A stretch of 64,000 bases of DNA from assembly GCA_964613795.1 (NCBI GenBank), contig CAZTJR010000003.1:62001-126000 (forward strand), in the 5' to 3' direction. A program made the position numbers and the translations under genes. This document shows positions 53,247 through 61,728 of this stretch, piece after piece. Numbering within the stretch: the first letter of the stretch is position 1; every line of letters begins with the position of its first letter. The stretch is from Chromatocurvus sp964613795. GTDB taxonomy: Bacteria; Pseudomonadota; Gammaproteobacteria; Pseudomonadales; Halieaceae. A model generated the notes under the pieces. The model had not been told where the DNA came from, made no database searches, and saw only the letters and a list, made by a program, of their open reading frames with translations.

Positions 53247-54155
53247 ATGCGCGTCGCCCCCAGGTCTGAATACTATCGCAGCCAGCCGACAGCTTGTCTG
53301 CGGTATGCGCTGCACCGGGAGCGTTTGCTGCCCCTGTATATCAGCTTGTGCCCGGTTGCGGCACAGGCGCAGCTACCGCTGTCTATCGATGCCTTGCTGA
53401 TGCCGGCGTCGACCTTCACCGTCTCAGTGCAGAGCCATTGGCAGCAGCGCCGACAGCCGGTGTTGGCCAGACGCGAAACAAGATCGGGAGCCGCGCTGCT
53501 CTCCGTTGGGTACAGCCAGGTAGGTCAGGGTGTTACCGCTGTCGGAGCCCGCTATGGCCTGGCGCCTCGCATGGAGCTGAATGCCCGACTGACACACCGA
53601 CAGACGCGCTGGCGCGCCCCGGGCGCCCCAGCACAGCGCGCCGAGGGTTATGCGGCCGATGTTGGCGTAAGCTGGCTCGCCCTGCCGGAACAGGGTGCCC
53701 CGGCCGTGCTGTTAGATGCGCGAGCCGATCTGGTGTCCCGTCCTGCCTTGCCGGGTCTGGCGTCGCAGTGGCTTGATGGCGTCGAGCTCGGCGTGACGAG
53801 CTATCGGTCGTTGGATCCGGTTGTGCTGTCTGTTTCCGGCCGCTATCGATATCAGCGTTTCCCCGAGCGTGCAGCGTTCGCAGCGCCTGCAGCGCACAGT
53901 GTGGTGCTTTCGCCGCAGGTAAACTTCGCCGTCAACGCCAACGTTACGCTGGTGGGCGGCCTTTCCATGCAGTTCCGCGACGTCAGCGAAGATTCCATAG
54001 TCGCCGCCGAGTCCCGCGTCGCCACAGCGTTACGCCTTGGCCTGGGTTACGCGGCTGGCCGTCGTTCCACGTTTTTTCTCAACACCCATATCGCCACGTC
54101 GGGCTCAGATGGCGGTGCTGGATTTGATCTGGAGTGGCTACACCGTTTTCCGTGA
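53247..54155 (+). CDS. Outer-membrane beta-barrel protein, first gene of peptide/C39 unit
   Basis: The 302-residue protein has a hydrophobic segment followed by AQA (about residues 28-42), which looks like a signal peptide with a long N-terminal region. Alternating amphipathic strands such as ALLSVGYSQVGQGVTAVGARYGL and VDLSVSGRYRY-like stretches run to a C-terminal aromatic end (LEWLHRFP). This is the pattern of a 10-14 strand outer-membrane barrel of the transporter/MetA-degradation type. AGGAG precedes the ATG at 53247. The small exported peptide, a membrane protein and a C39 peptidase follow, so the barrel may carry the mature peptide out of the cell (inference). Confidence 0.72.
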   Translation: MRVAPRSEYYRSQPTACLRYALHRERLLPLYISLCPVAAQAQLPLSIDALLMPASTFTVSVQSHWQQRRQPVLARRETRSGAALLSVGYSQVGQGVTAVGARYGLAPRMELNARLTHRQTRWRAPGAPAQRAEGYAADVGVSWLALPEQGAPAVLLDARADLVSRPALPGLASQWLDGVELGVTSYRSLDPVVLSVSGRYRYQRFPERAAFAAPAAHSVVLSPQVNFAVNANVTLVGGLSMQFRDVSEDSIVAAESRVATALRLGLGYAAGRRSTFFLNTHIATSGSDGGAGFDLEWLHRFP

Positions 54156-54253
54156 GTGGGATCGACGTTCTGTGCTGCTCGATAACCACAGGGCGTACGT
54201 CAGCGCGACAGCTGTCGCGTCTGCATCTTTCAACAATGACAAGGAGCGTCATC

Positions 54254-54556
54254 ATGAAAAAACTTGCAAAAGCCTCACAGGCTGCAGCCCTTGCAGCCCT
54301 CGTTTCGGTGCCCGCGTTTGCCAGCGGCAACGCCGAAGAGCCAGTTGATCTCAACCGCGCCTTTGGTGGCGATGCACCGGTTCTTGAACGACTCGACACG
54401 CCGGCCATGGAAGATACTCGCGGTCGTTTGTCCTTCCTGGCCATTCCGCTGGCAATCGCCGGTGTGGATATCGGTCTGATGGGCCTGTATTGGGGGATCT
54501 ATGTTCCCACCTACGGTGGAACGGGCAGCTGTACCGGTTGCTATCAGGTCCCCTGA
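54254..54556 (+). CDS. Small Sec-exported precursor peptide, putative substrate of the C39 peptidase
   Basis: The 100-residue product has a Sec signal peptide (MKKLAKASQAAALAALVSVPAFAS, cleavage near residue 24). A short polar pro-region with LDTPAMEDTRGR follows, then a hydrophobic, Gly-rich helix (FLAIPLAIAGVDIGLMGLYWG) and a tail with CTGC and aromatics (YGGTGSCTGCYQVP). AAGGAG lies seven bases before the ATG. The TRG break resembles bacteriocin-leader cleavage points cut by C39 enzymes, but here the export signal is Sec-type. I know no named family for it. It could be an antimicrobial, a signal or a fibre subunit. Confidence 0.75.
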   Translation: MKKLAKASQAAALAALVSVPAFASGNAEEPVDLNRAFGGDAPVLERLDTPAMEDTRGRLSFLAIPLAIAGVDIGLMGLYWGIYVPTYGGTGSCTGCYQVP

Positions 54557-54577
54557 ATGCGCGCTTGTTGAACGATA

Positions 54578-54628
54578 ATGCCCGTTGCCTCAGGACGGTG
54601 GAACTTCTACGCTTGAGGTCGCGGGCAT
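54578..54628 (+). promoter_or_regulatory. Long hairpin between peptide gene and downstream genes (putative attenuator or RNA stabiliser)
   Basis: ATGCCCG (54578-54584) pairs with CGGGCAT (54622-54628), and CCTCA (54588-54592) pairs with TGAGG (54614-54618), leaving a 21-base loop. The structure begins 22 bases after the peptide stop. No T run follows, so partial termination or protection of the upstream mRNA is the likely effect. Either would raise peptide over peptidase expression. Confidence 0.5.
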
Positions 54629-54690
54629 GCCATTTCGTCAATACGTACCCGTTCAGATTTCAACAGCAAGACGTCAGACAATATCAACTG

Positions 54691-54730
54691 AAAACGAGGT
54701 TCCTGAAAAACGAGGTTCCTGCAAAACGAG
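54691..54730 (+). repeat. Short direct repeat upstream of the two-helix protein gene
   Basis: AAAACGAGGTTCCTG occurs at 54691-54705 and 54707-54721, and a partial copy AAAACGAG is at 54723-54730, giving a 16-bp period. It lies directly before the ribosome site of the gene at 54741. It may bind a regulator or be slippage debris. Confidence 0.75.
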
Positions 54731-54740
54731 AGAAGCGCGC

Positions 54741-55022
54741 ATGAAGCATCCTGAGCTGCAGAAAAGACAGTGGGAGGCCACCTTCAGCAAGACGAGGGAC
54801 CGGTACTGGTACCGCTGGATGGGCCTGTATACCTTGGCGCTGTTCGCGGTGCTGGTTCTGATTTACGCCGGCCAGAGCAATTCTGCCGGTGCCATGGTAA
54901 GCGTGGTTGCAAGCCTGTTCGTTGTCGGCCTGGCGCTGACGGGGTGGTTCGCACGACAGCGAGCACTCGAGGAGATGGAAAGTGCGACCGATGCCGTCAG
55001 TGCCAGCTCGCAGGCTGACTGA
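54741..55022 (+). CDS. Small membrane protein with two helices
   Basis: The 93-residue protein has a charged N-terminus (KRQWEATFSKTRDRYWYRW), two transmembrane segments (about residues 28-45 and 49-68, WMGLYTLALFAVLVLIYAG and AMVSVVASLFVVGLALTGW) and a short polar tail. No family is recognised. It lies 184 bp after the peptide gene and 15 bp before the C39 gene, so it probably acts with them, perhaps as a membrane anchor, chaperone or immunity protein (inference). Confidence 0.7.
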   Translation: MKHPELQKRQWEATFSKTRDRYWYRWMGLYTLALFAVLVLIYAGQSNSAGAMVSVVASLFVVGLALTGWFARQRALEEMESATDAVSASSQAD

Positions 55023-55037
55023 AATGGCGAACACGTC

Positions 55038-55766
55038 TTGTTGCGCTGTCTGCTGACAATGACAGGTCGGCGAGCTCTGCGGGCGCTGGCGTTGCTGACG
55101 GGCGTTATGTCAGCTCTCGGTATTCTGCAGGTACCCGACGCGACTGCCACCGCGACGGAAGGCTTCCGTAACTGGAAAGCCTTGCGGGATGCGGGTGTGG
55201 TGCGACAGGAGAGGGATTTCAGCTGCGGTCTGGCTGCGCTGGCGACACTGCTTACGTATTATTTCGATCAGCCTGCCAGTGAGGCGGATCTGCTTGCCAG
55301 GCTGGGATTGCCCGATCTTGAGGCGTTAACGAATACCCGCGCGGCGGGTAATATCGCGCCAGCCGAGCATGAACGGCGACAGCAACTCCAGGAGCAGGGC
55401 GTTTCCCTGGCACTGCTCGCAGACCTTGCGCGCCAGTACGGCTTGCGCGCACAGGGAGTGAGCATTCGTCCGGAGGCGCTGTCACGCCTGAGCGTTCCCG
55501 CCATTGCCTATATCGAGCCCGATGGAGAGCCGCATTTCACGCTGATTCGGGGCGTTGACAGTTACGGCAATATTCAGGTGGCCGACCCATCATGGGGTAA
55601 CCGGTTGTTTTCCGCTGCCGACTTCGCCCGGGTATTTTCAGTTAACGGGAGCGCGTCTGGACGCCTGCTCCTGGTGCTGCCCGCAGGAGAGACGTCGGGC
55701 CTCAATGAGAGGTTCGCCATAGACCGCGCGCATCCACTTATTCAAGGCCCGTATCGGGTCCCCTAA
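55038..55766 (+). CDS. Periplasmic C39-family cysteine peptidase (FapD-like architecture)
   Basis: The 242-residue protein has a signal sequence (ALRALALLTGVMSALGILQVP) and a stand-alone C39 domain. Q57 and C63 are in RQERDFSCGLAALATLL, H166 is in EPHFTLIRGVD and D183 is in QVADPSWGNR, so the Gln-Cys-His-Asp set is complete. Most C39 domains are fused to ABC exporters and cut double-glycine leaders in the cytoplasm. This one is soluble and exported, as in FapD of the Fap amyloid system. Start is uncertain between TTG 55038 and ATG 55059; neither has a good ribosome site. It is the last gene of the unit. Confidence 0.85.
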   Translation: MLRCLLTMTGRRALRALALLTGVMSALGILQVPDATATATEGFRNWKALRDAGVVRQERDFSCGLAALATLLTYYFDQPASEADLLARLGLPDLEALTNTRAAGNIAPAEHERRQQLQEQGVSLALLADLARQYGLRAQGVSIRPEALSRLSVPAIAYIEPDGEPHFTLIRGVDSYGNIQVADPSWGNRLFSAADFARVFSVNGSASGRLLLVLPAGETSGLNERFAIDRAHPLIQGPYRVP

Positions 55767-55804
55767 TTCGCCGCCCAAGACGCATGTCTCCATACGCCCG
55801 GCCA

Positions 55805-55819
55805 AGCTGCTGTGCAGCT
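55805..55819. terminator. Hairpin between convergent C39 and M16 genes
   Basis: AGCTGC-TGT-GCAGCT is a perfect 6-bp stem with a 3-base loop in the 69-bp space between two convergent genes. It could end transcripts from either side, but there is no T run. Confidence 0.35.
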
Positions 55820-55835
55820 CATGGCGGTGGCGGAA

Positions 55836-58787
55836 CTACAGCTCGCAGAGCGTCAGGTCCAGCTCCTGGCGTAGTGCGGCACTGGCATCCCGCTGCGCAG
55901 CGCCGGTGATCACGGCAATGCTCGCGCGCTCGGGTGCCAGGTAAGTCTCAGCCACCTGACGCAGATCTTCCAGCGTGACGGCAAGAACACGCTGACGGAA
56001 CAGCATTCGCTGGGCATGGTCCCGCCCGAAACGTCGATTATGGAAGTCCTGTCTGGCTTCTCCGGCAGGCGAGGCGGGTTTGTCCAGACCGGAAATCACA
56101 CCGAGTATGGCCTCTTCAACCGCAGAGGCGTCGTGTTGCTCCTTGATCAGCCAGGCCACTGACTCGTCAAAGTCCTTAAGAGTTTCCGCCAGGCGCGGGT
56201 CCCGATATGAGAAAAAGCGGAAGGCCGCGACGGTGGAGTCCTGGCTGGCACCACCGCCATAAGCGCCGCCCTGTTCACGTATGGCACGGTGCAGGAAACC
56301 GTTGCGCAGGAAGGCACCGAGGACGGTGAGGGCTGCTGCATCGGAATGCCCTACGGGCACGGTCGGATAGGCTTTCGCGCAGAAATTGACCTGGGTATTG
56401 GTTATCCAGCATTCGCCACGTCGAGCGCGCAGGGGAGGCATGGCCAGTGTCGTTTCCGGACCTTCCTGTCCGATACTGCTGAGAACGCGGCGCGCTTCGG
56501 CAACCATGTCTTCGGACGATCCCGGCTCACCGATGCTCAGCAGTTCCGGACGGTTTCTGTTCAGCTTCGTGTGCAGTGCAGCCAGTTGTCCGGCGAAGGC
56601 CTCAAGTTCACTGTCGCTGCGCAGTCGCTCATCCAGAGCGCGCAGTTCACGAATCCCTTCCAGACCCGAGGCGCGGTGCTGCTGTCGGGCCAGTGGGCTC
56701 ATGCCGGCGCAGGCGGCAGCCATTGCCAGGCTGTGGCCACTACCGGTGATGGACTGCTCGCGTCTCGCACGTTGCTGCGAGACGAGTTCGCGCAGGCGGG
56801 GCAGTTCGTCGAAGGCCAGTGTCTCGCGCGTGTCACGCATAAGCGACAGTTGCTCGCCGCTCTGGCGCCGCAGCGCCTTGCTCGACAGCACCATCGTTGC
56901 CGCAATGTCCTGCTCGTTGTCAACGCTGCCGCGCAGCGTCGCTGACAGGCGTATGCTGCCGACACAGGCCGACTGTCGATGCTGGGTGTCCAGATAGCTG
57001 TCGCCGCCGACACCGAGCTCTGTCGCCATGCCGGTGTAGTGTCCCAGAAGCTGGAGTTCCGCGTCATCTAATGCTGGCAGTGGCGCCACCAGCTGCTGGT
57101 AGACCAGACCGTTGGTTCCCTGTTCGTATGTAGTGATATTGAGTGCGTCATCGCTGTGTTCGCGATAGGTGATTCGAGGCAGCTCATCGGGCACGTCGGC
57201 GAGCGTGACCTTCGGTAACAGGCTGGCGTCCACGCTGTCCTGCTGACGCGCCTGTAATGCGGCTGCGCGCGCCACAACGGCCTGCCTGCCGTCCTCATCG
57301 AGACTGCCCTTGATGGCCGCCAGCCGCTGCCGCTCGCTCGCAGCCCGCTGCGCCGAGAGGGCGGGATCGGGCGACATCACCAGCGTGATCCGGTGCGGAT
57401 TATCGAGAAGCAGACGCTGGGCGAGTCCGCGGATATAATTCGGATCCCGAATCTTCTCGCGCAGGGACAGGATCACGGGCTCCAGATCGAGCACCGGAAT
57501 CGGGTCGGCGTAGTGGGTGGCGCAGCCGAGCGCCTGTAGAATCAGGCTGAGCCCATAAGGAAAGCCATCCCCGCCCACTTCACGCTGGTGCAGCTCCAGC
57601 TGGTGCAGAACGGCCTGCAGGTGCGCTTCGGACACACCATCACGGGCGACCCCGCCGATCACGTCGAGAACCAGAGACTCCAGTGGCTCGGCCCTGTCGG
57701 CCTCACTGCCCTCGATGCCGCAGGAGAACACCATTTCCCGCATGGAGTCTTCCAGGCCGCAAAGCGGTGAGGGCGCAGCGCCGAGCGTGGTTGTTTCCAG
57801 TGCATGCTGCAGCGGTGAGGCGCTGTTTTCCAGCAGCACGGAGGTCAACAGCTGGGCTTCCAGCAGCTGCTCCAGGTCGGTGCTCTCGCCGAGCATCCAG
57901 CCCACAACAATGTGGGTTTTCCCGCTGCATGGACTGTCCTCATCGAAGGCGTAGCTGCTGTGGATGCGCTGCGGTGCGCTCAGGCGCTGCTCCGGGCTTA
58001 CCGCAATATGCGCGTCACTGCGCTTAAAATGCTGCAGCGCCCGTTCCTCGAATACCGCCTGATGCTCAACCGCAGGAATGTCGCCGAAGGTCATGAAAAT
58101 GGCGTTCGAGGGATGATAGTGGCTGCGGTAGAAGGCCTTCAGCTGCTCATAAGTGAGGTCCGGTATACACGCCGGGTCGCCGCCGGAGTTGTAGTGGTAG
58201 GTGCTTGTGGGAAACAGATGTTCACACAGGGTTTGCCAGAGGGTGGCGCTGACGGAACTCATTGCGCCTTTCATTTCGTTGAACACCACGCCCTTGAAGA
58301 CCAGCTCGCTCTCGGTATTGTCCGGCTCGGCGAACTCTACCCGGTGCCCCTCCTGTGCAAAGTCCAGTGGGTCGAGCGTTGAAAAGAAGACAGCGTCGAG
58401 GTAAACATCCAGGAGGTTGTCGAAGTCCCTGCGGTTCTGGCTCGCGAAGGGATAGGCCGTCCAGTCGGCGCTGGTGAAGGCGTTCATGAAGGTGTTCAGA
58501 GAGCGCCGCAGCATCATGAAAAACGGATCGCGGACGGGGTAGCGCTGGCTGCCGCATAGCGCAGTGTGCTCGAGAATATGTGCGACCCCGGTGGAATCGT
58601 CCGGGACTGTGCGCAGGGCGACGAGAAAGACGTTCTCGTTATGGTCGCTGGCGAGGTGGTAGTGCTGAGCACCGGTTTCACGGTGTTCAAAGTGCTGCAC
58701 GCGCAGGTTCAGGGCGTCGATAGCCACATCCTGCAGTTGCCGGAAACTGGCGTGAACGGCGGGCGGATTCGTCTGGGCGATAGTCAT
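55836..58787 (-). CDS. M16C-family metallopeptidase (PreP/presequence protease-like)
   Basis: The 983-residue length and order match presequence protease and its bacterial relatives. The inverted zinc motif is H70-E73-H74 in GVAHILEHTALCGSQRYP, followed by DPFFMMLRRSLNTFMNAFTSADWTAYPF, and the two M16 halves are joined by a helical hairpin (about residues 470-530). A distal Glu in VVFNEMKGAMSS completes the metal site. It has no signal peptide, so it should degrade short peptides in the cytoplasm. It is the first gene of a minus-strand stretch with no gene after it before the convergent C39 gene. Confidence 0.9.
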   Translation of the reverse strand: MTIAQTNPPAVHASFRQLQDVAIDALNLRVQHFEHRETGAQHYHLASDHNENVFLVALRTVPDDSTGVAHILEHTALCGSQRYPVRDPFFMMLRRSLNTFMNAFTSADWTAYPFASQNRRDFDNLLDVYLDAVFFSTLDPLDFAQEGHRVEFAEPDNTESELVFKGVVFNEMKGAMSSVSATLWQTLCEHLFPTSTYHYNSGGDPACIPDLTYEQLKAFYRSHYHPSNAIFMTFGDIPAVEHQAVFEERALQHFKRSDAHIAVSPEQRLSAPQRIHSSYAFDEDSPCSGKTHIVVGWMLGESTDLEQLLEAQLLTSVLLENSASPLQHALETTTLGAAPSPLCGLEDSMREMVFSCGIEGSEADRAEPLESLVLDVIGGVARDGVSEAHLQAVLHQLELHQREVGGDGFPYGLSLILQALGCATHYADPIPVLDLEPVILSLREKIRDPNYIRGLAQRLLLDNPHRITLVMSPDPALSAQRAASERQRLAAIKGSLDEDGRQAVVARAAALQARQQDSVDASLLPKVTLADVPDELPRITYREHSDDALNITTYEQGTNGLVYQQLVAPLPALDDAELQLLGHYTGMATELGVGGDSYLDTQHRQSACVGSIRLSATLRGSVDNEQDIAATMVLSSKALRRQSGEQLSLMRDTRETLAFDELPRLRELVSQQRARREQSITGSGHSLAMAAACAGMSPLARQQHRASGLEGIRELRALDERLRSDSELEAFAGQLAALHTKLNRNRPELLSIGEPGSSEDMVAEARRVLSSIGQEGPETTLAMPPLRARRGECWITNTQVNFCAKAYPTVPVGHSDAAALTVLGAFLRNGFLHRAIREQGGAYGGGASQDSTVAAFRFFSYRDPRLAETLKDFDESVAWLIKEQHDASAVEEAILGVISGLDKPASPAGEARQDFHNRRFGRDHAQRMLFRQRVLAVTLEDLRQVAETYLAPERASIAVITGAAQRDASAALRQELDLTLCEL

Positions 58788-58817
58788 GGCAGTCCTGTCA
58801 ACGGAAAAAAAGGTATT

Positions 58818-59621
58818 CTAACGCGACTCGCGCACAGTTGCGCCCTTCCGGGCATCATCACAGGCGCGGGTGCTGCCCGGGGATACTGTTCTGATGCGGT
58901 ACAGGAAGGGCCAGTGCTTGCCGGTTACCCAGACTGCGTCGTTGTCGCGGTCGTAGGCGATGCCATTGAGAACATCCGTATCCGGTCGCCGTGCGCTGGC
59001 TGGCAGAAGCCCCGCAAGGTCGAGGCGGCTCTCCACCGCGCCCGACTGCGGATCGATGATGACGATGTCGTCGGTCTGCCAGACATTGGCCCAGATACGA
59101 CCGTGTATCCACTCGAGTTCATTGAGCCGTGTTTGCGGTCTGCCGTTTCGGGTCACGGTCACGGTTTTTTTGACGTCGAGGGTTTGCGCATCGAGAAATC
59201 GCAGCGTAGCCGTTCCATCGCTGTAAATGAGCTGATCACCGTTGTTGGTCAAGCCCCAGCCTTCCCCCGCCAGACCGAAGCGCCCGAGAAGCCGCAGATC
59301 ATCGACGCGATACACCAGGCCAAGCCGGGAGCGCCAGGTAAGCTGGTAGATCCGGTCATCGAGCTGGGTTACGCCCTCGCCGAACAGGCGCGGGTGAAGC
59401 GCCTGCTCATCAATCAGTGTCATGTTGTCAAACGCGTAGCGCCGTAGGCGGGACCTGCCGTAATTGCCGGTGCCGACCAGCAGAACATCATCGACAATTT
59501 CCAGGCCCTGGACAAAGTTTTCCCGTGGATGCTGGCGCTGTTCTACAACGCAGAAACCGAGTTCTTCGACCGCCAGCACCGGTGCCGCGAGAAAAACCAG
59601 GCCCGCAAGAAAATGTCTCAT
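58818..59621 (-). CDS. Glutaminyl-peptide cyclotransferase (plant/bacterial five-bladed propeller type)
   Basis: The 267-residue exported protein (signal MRHFLAGLVFLAAPVLA) has the repeated motifs of the glutamine cyclotransferase family: NFVQGLEIV, AGEGWGLTNNG, RLNELEWIHGRIWANVWQTD and LNGIAYDRDNDAVWVTGK. It should turn N-terminal glutamine of exported peptides into pyroglutamate in the periplasm. Its start overlaps the stop of mnmC (ATGA). Pyroglutamate released later could feed the 5-oxoprolinase encoded at the other end of the window, which is speculation. Confidence 0.88.
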   Translation of the reverse strand: MRHFLAGLVFLAAPVLAVEELGFCVVEQRQHPRENFVQGLEIVDDVLLVGTGNYGRSRLRRYAFDNMTLIDEQALHPRLFGEGVTQLDDRIYQLTWRSRLGLVYRVDDLRLLGRFGLAGEGWGLTNNGDQLIYSDGTATLRFLDAQTLDVKKTVTVTRNGRPQTRLNELEWIHGRIWANVWQTDDIVIIDPQSGAVESRLDLAGLLPASARRPDTDVLNGIAYDRDNDAVWVTGKHWPFLYRIRTVSPGSTRACDDARKGATVRESR

Positions 59622-61639
59622 GACTGGCGTCCCTGTTTGATGATGTCGCGGATGATAAACCGTGCCGGTGCCATAGCGCGCAACAGCTGACGGTTGACCG
59701 GGGCGGGTTCCTGGCAGGCCTGACTGGCGATCAGTTCCGCTGCCAGAGGCGTTGTGGTCAGGCCGCGGGATCCGTGCGCTGTATTCACGAAGAGCCCCGG
59801 TCGATAGATACCGGCTTGCGGAATCACGCGACGCGCATTGTCGGCGAGGGCAGCGTAACGCTGATACCAGTCCTGCGCGTCAGGCACGGGTCCAACCATG
59901 GGCAGGTAGTCCGGCGATGCACAGCGTAGCTCCGCGCGGCCTTCGAGGGTTGCCGTATCGACAGCAGCCAGTGCCTGGCTCCAGCCTGGTACGGCCTCGG
60001 CAAGCCGGTTGATGTTGTAGTGATGATCATTCTCGCGCAGGCCCATGTCGGTGTCGCCAGGATCGAAGGTCGCGCCCAGGCAGTGTTCGCCCTTGCGCGC
60101 CGGGGCGAGGTAGCCTGAGTGGCAGAAGGCGGCCCGCGGTGCCTCTGGCAGGCATGCGGCGGGCAGTGTGCTTGTCTGCCCGCGAACGCTGCGCAGGGGA
60201 AGCCAGTCCAGCGACGGGAACGCAGTGCTCTGGACTCCCGCGGCGATAACGACAATACCAGCACGACGGCTGGCGCCGTGTGCCGGTGAGGCAACCCAGT
60301 GTCCGTCCCTGCGTTCGAGGGAGATGCCACCGCAGGCATCGACCAGTGAGATTTCCTGGTGCTGACTCGCCGCCGAGCAGACCGCGCGAGGATCAAGCCA
60401 CCCCGAGCCAGGCAGCCAAAGTCCGCCGCGGGCGGGGGAGAAACCACAGCGTTCGGCCGCGCTCTCAGCGCTGATGATCTCCGCCAGCCCGGGTATCTGA
60501 CGCAACGCTGTGCCGATGCGGTTGAAATGCCCGTGCTCAGTCCCCATCTGGAAACAGCCGCATAAGTCGCCATCAATGCCCTGGATCAGCGATCCGTTGT
60601 TGAACATCGCGGCGTACAGGCGCAGTGCATATAAGTAGCCCATCACTGATAGGTCTGTGAGCGGTGAATGCCGATGAGACAGGCGAGTGTAGATCACGCC
60701 CTGGGTATTCCCGGAGCCGCGACAGGCGAGCCTGTCACGCTCCATCAGCGTCACCGGAATACCACGGCGGGCAAAGGCGGCGGCGGTCATGCAGCCAGCC
60801 AGCCCGCCGCCAATTACGATGACCGATGCTGCCTCGGGCCCGCGCTGATGGCATCTGTCCCAGGGGGTCACCGCATCCGCTGGTGGTGTCGCGGCGCAGG
60901 CCAGTGTGCCCTGCAGGCTTTCGCGTTTGCGCCCGAATCCGCGGCGCTTGTGCAGGGTGAACCCGGCGGCTTCAAGGCCGCGGCGAACGTCGCCGGCGGC
61001 AGTAAATGTCGACAACGTGGCGCCCGCGCGGCTGGCACAACTGAGCGACTGCCACAGATCGGCGTGCCACATGCCGGCATTGCCCGAGGGCGCGAAGCCA
61101 TCAAGGTACCAGGCGTCCATGGCGCCGAGGCCGCTCTCGGCGAGATCGGCCAGCGCGTCCCCGGCATCTTCCCAGCACAGGTCCAGCGTCACCCGGCCGC
61201 CATCCAGAAGGCAGCGATGCTGGCCCGGAACAGGCAGTGGATAGAGCTCCAGCAGCTGTGCAGCCAGTTCAGCAAGTGACGGCCAGGCTGTCAGCGCCCT
61301 GCGCAGGTCAGCGGAGCTCATTGGGTGGCGCTCGCAGCTCCAGTAGTGCAGGCGCGTTCCGGTGCCTGCGGTGCGCTCGCGAAACAGCAGCCACGTCAAC
61401 AAAAAATTCAGTCCGCTGCCGAAGCCCAGCTCGCCGATGCGGAATACGGCATTGCGCTGCATATCAAGACGCTCGGCTATCCGGTTCCCCTCGAGAAAAA
61501 CGTAGCGGCTCTCCGCCAGTCCATCGTCGGTCGAGTAATAGATGTCACCATACTTCCGCGAGCGGGGAGCGCCCCCCTCAGTCCAGTCGACGTCGGCCTC
61601 TTCACAGGGTGTCCAGAGTCTGTTGTCCCGGTTGATCAT
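59618..61639 (-). CDS. mnmC: Bifunctional tRNA mnm5s2U34 methyltransferase/FAD oxidoreductase
   Basis: The 673-residue protein has both MnmC halves. An N-terminal SAM methyltransferase covers about residues 1-245 (GELGFGSGLNFLLTW, WYLDGFAPSGNAGMW). The FAD domain covers about 270-660 (VIVIGGGLAGCMTAAAFA, and NTAHGSRGLTTTPLAAELIA near the end). It removes the carboxymethyl group of cmnm5s2U34 and remethylates to mnm5s2U34 in tRNAs for Glu, Gln and Lys. I start at the ATG at 61639, after AGAGGAA. The two-domain form is typical of gammaproteobacteria. Confidence 0.95.
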   Translation of the reverse strand: MINRDNRLWTPCEEADVDWTEGGAPRSRKYGDIYYSTDDGLAESRYVFLEGNRIAERLDMQRNAVFRIGELGFGSGLNFLLTWLLFRERTAGTGTRLHYWSCERHPMSSADLRRALTAWPSLAELAAQLLELYPLPVPGQHRCLLDGGRVTLDLCWEDAGDALADLAESGLGAMDAWYLDGFAPSGNAGMWHADLWQSLSCASRAGATLSTFTAAGDVRRGLEAAGFTLHKRRGFGRKRESLQGTLACAATPPADAVTPWDRCHQRGPEAASVIVIGGGLAGCMTAAAFARRGIPVTLMERDRLACRGSGNTQGVIYTRLSHRHSPLTDLSVMGYLYALRLYAAMFNNGSLIQGIDGDLCGCFQMGTEHGHFNRIGTALRQIPGLAEIISAESAAERCGFSPARGGLWLPGSGWLDPRAVCSAASQHQEISLVDACGGISLERRDGHWVASPAHGASRRAGIVVIAAGVQSTAFPSLDWLPLRSVRGQTSTLPAACLPEAPRAAFCHSGYLAPARKGEHCLGATFDPGDTDMGLRENDHHYNINRLAEAVPGWSQALAAVDTATLEGRAELRCASPDYLPMVGPVPDAQDWYQRYAALADNARRVIPQAGIYRPGLFVNTAHGSRGLTTTPLAAELIASQACQEPAPVNRQLLRAMAPARFIIRDIIKQGRQS

Positions 61640-61728
61640 ACAATTCCTCTGTCCACAGGGCACAAGGCCGCTGGTTTTCGTATCAGTCAGCGTTTAGACT
61701 GCCGCCTCGACTCCGGAGAGAGGTAGCG

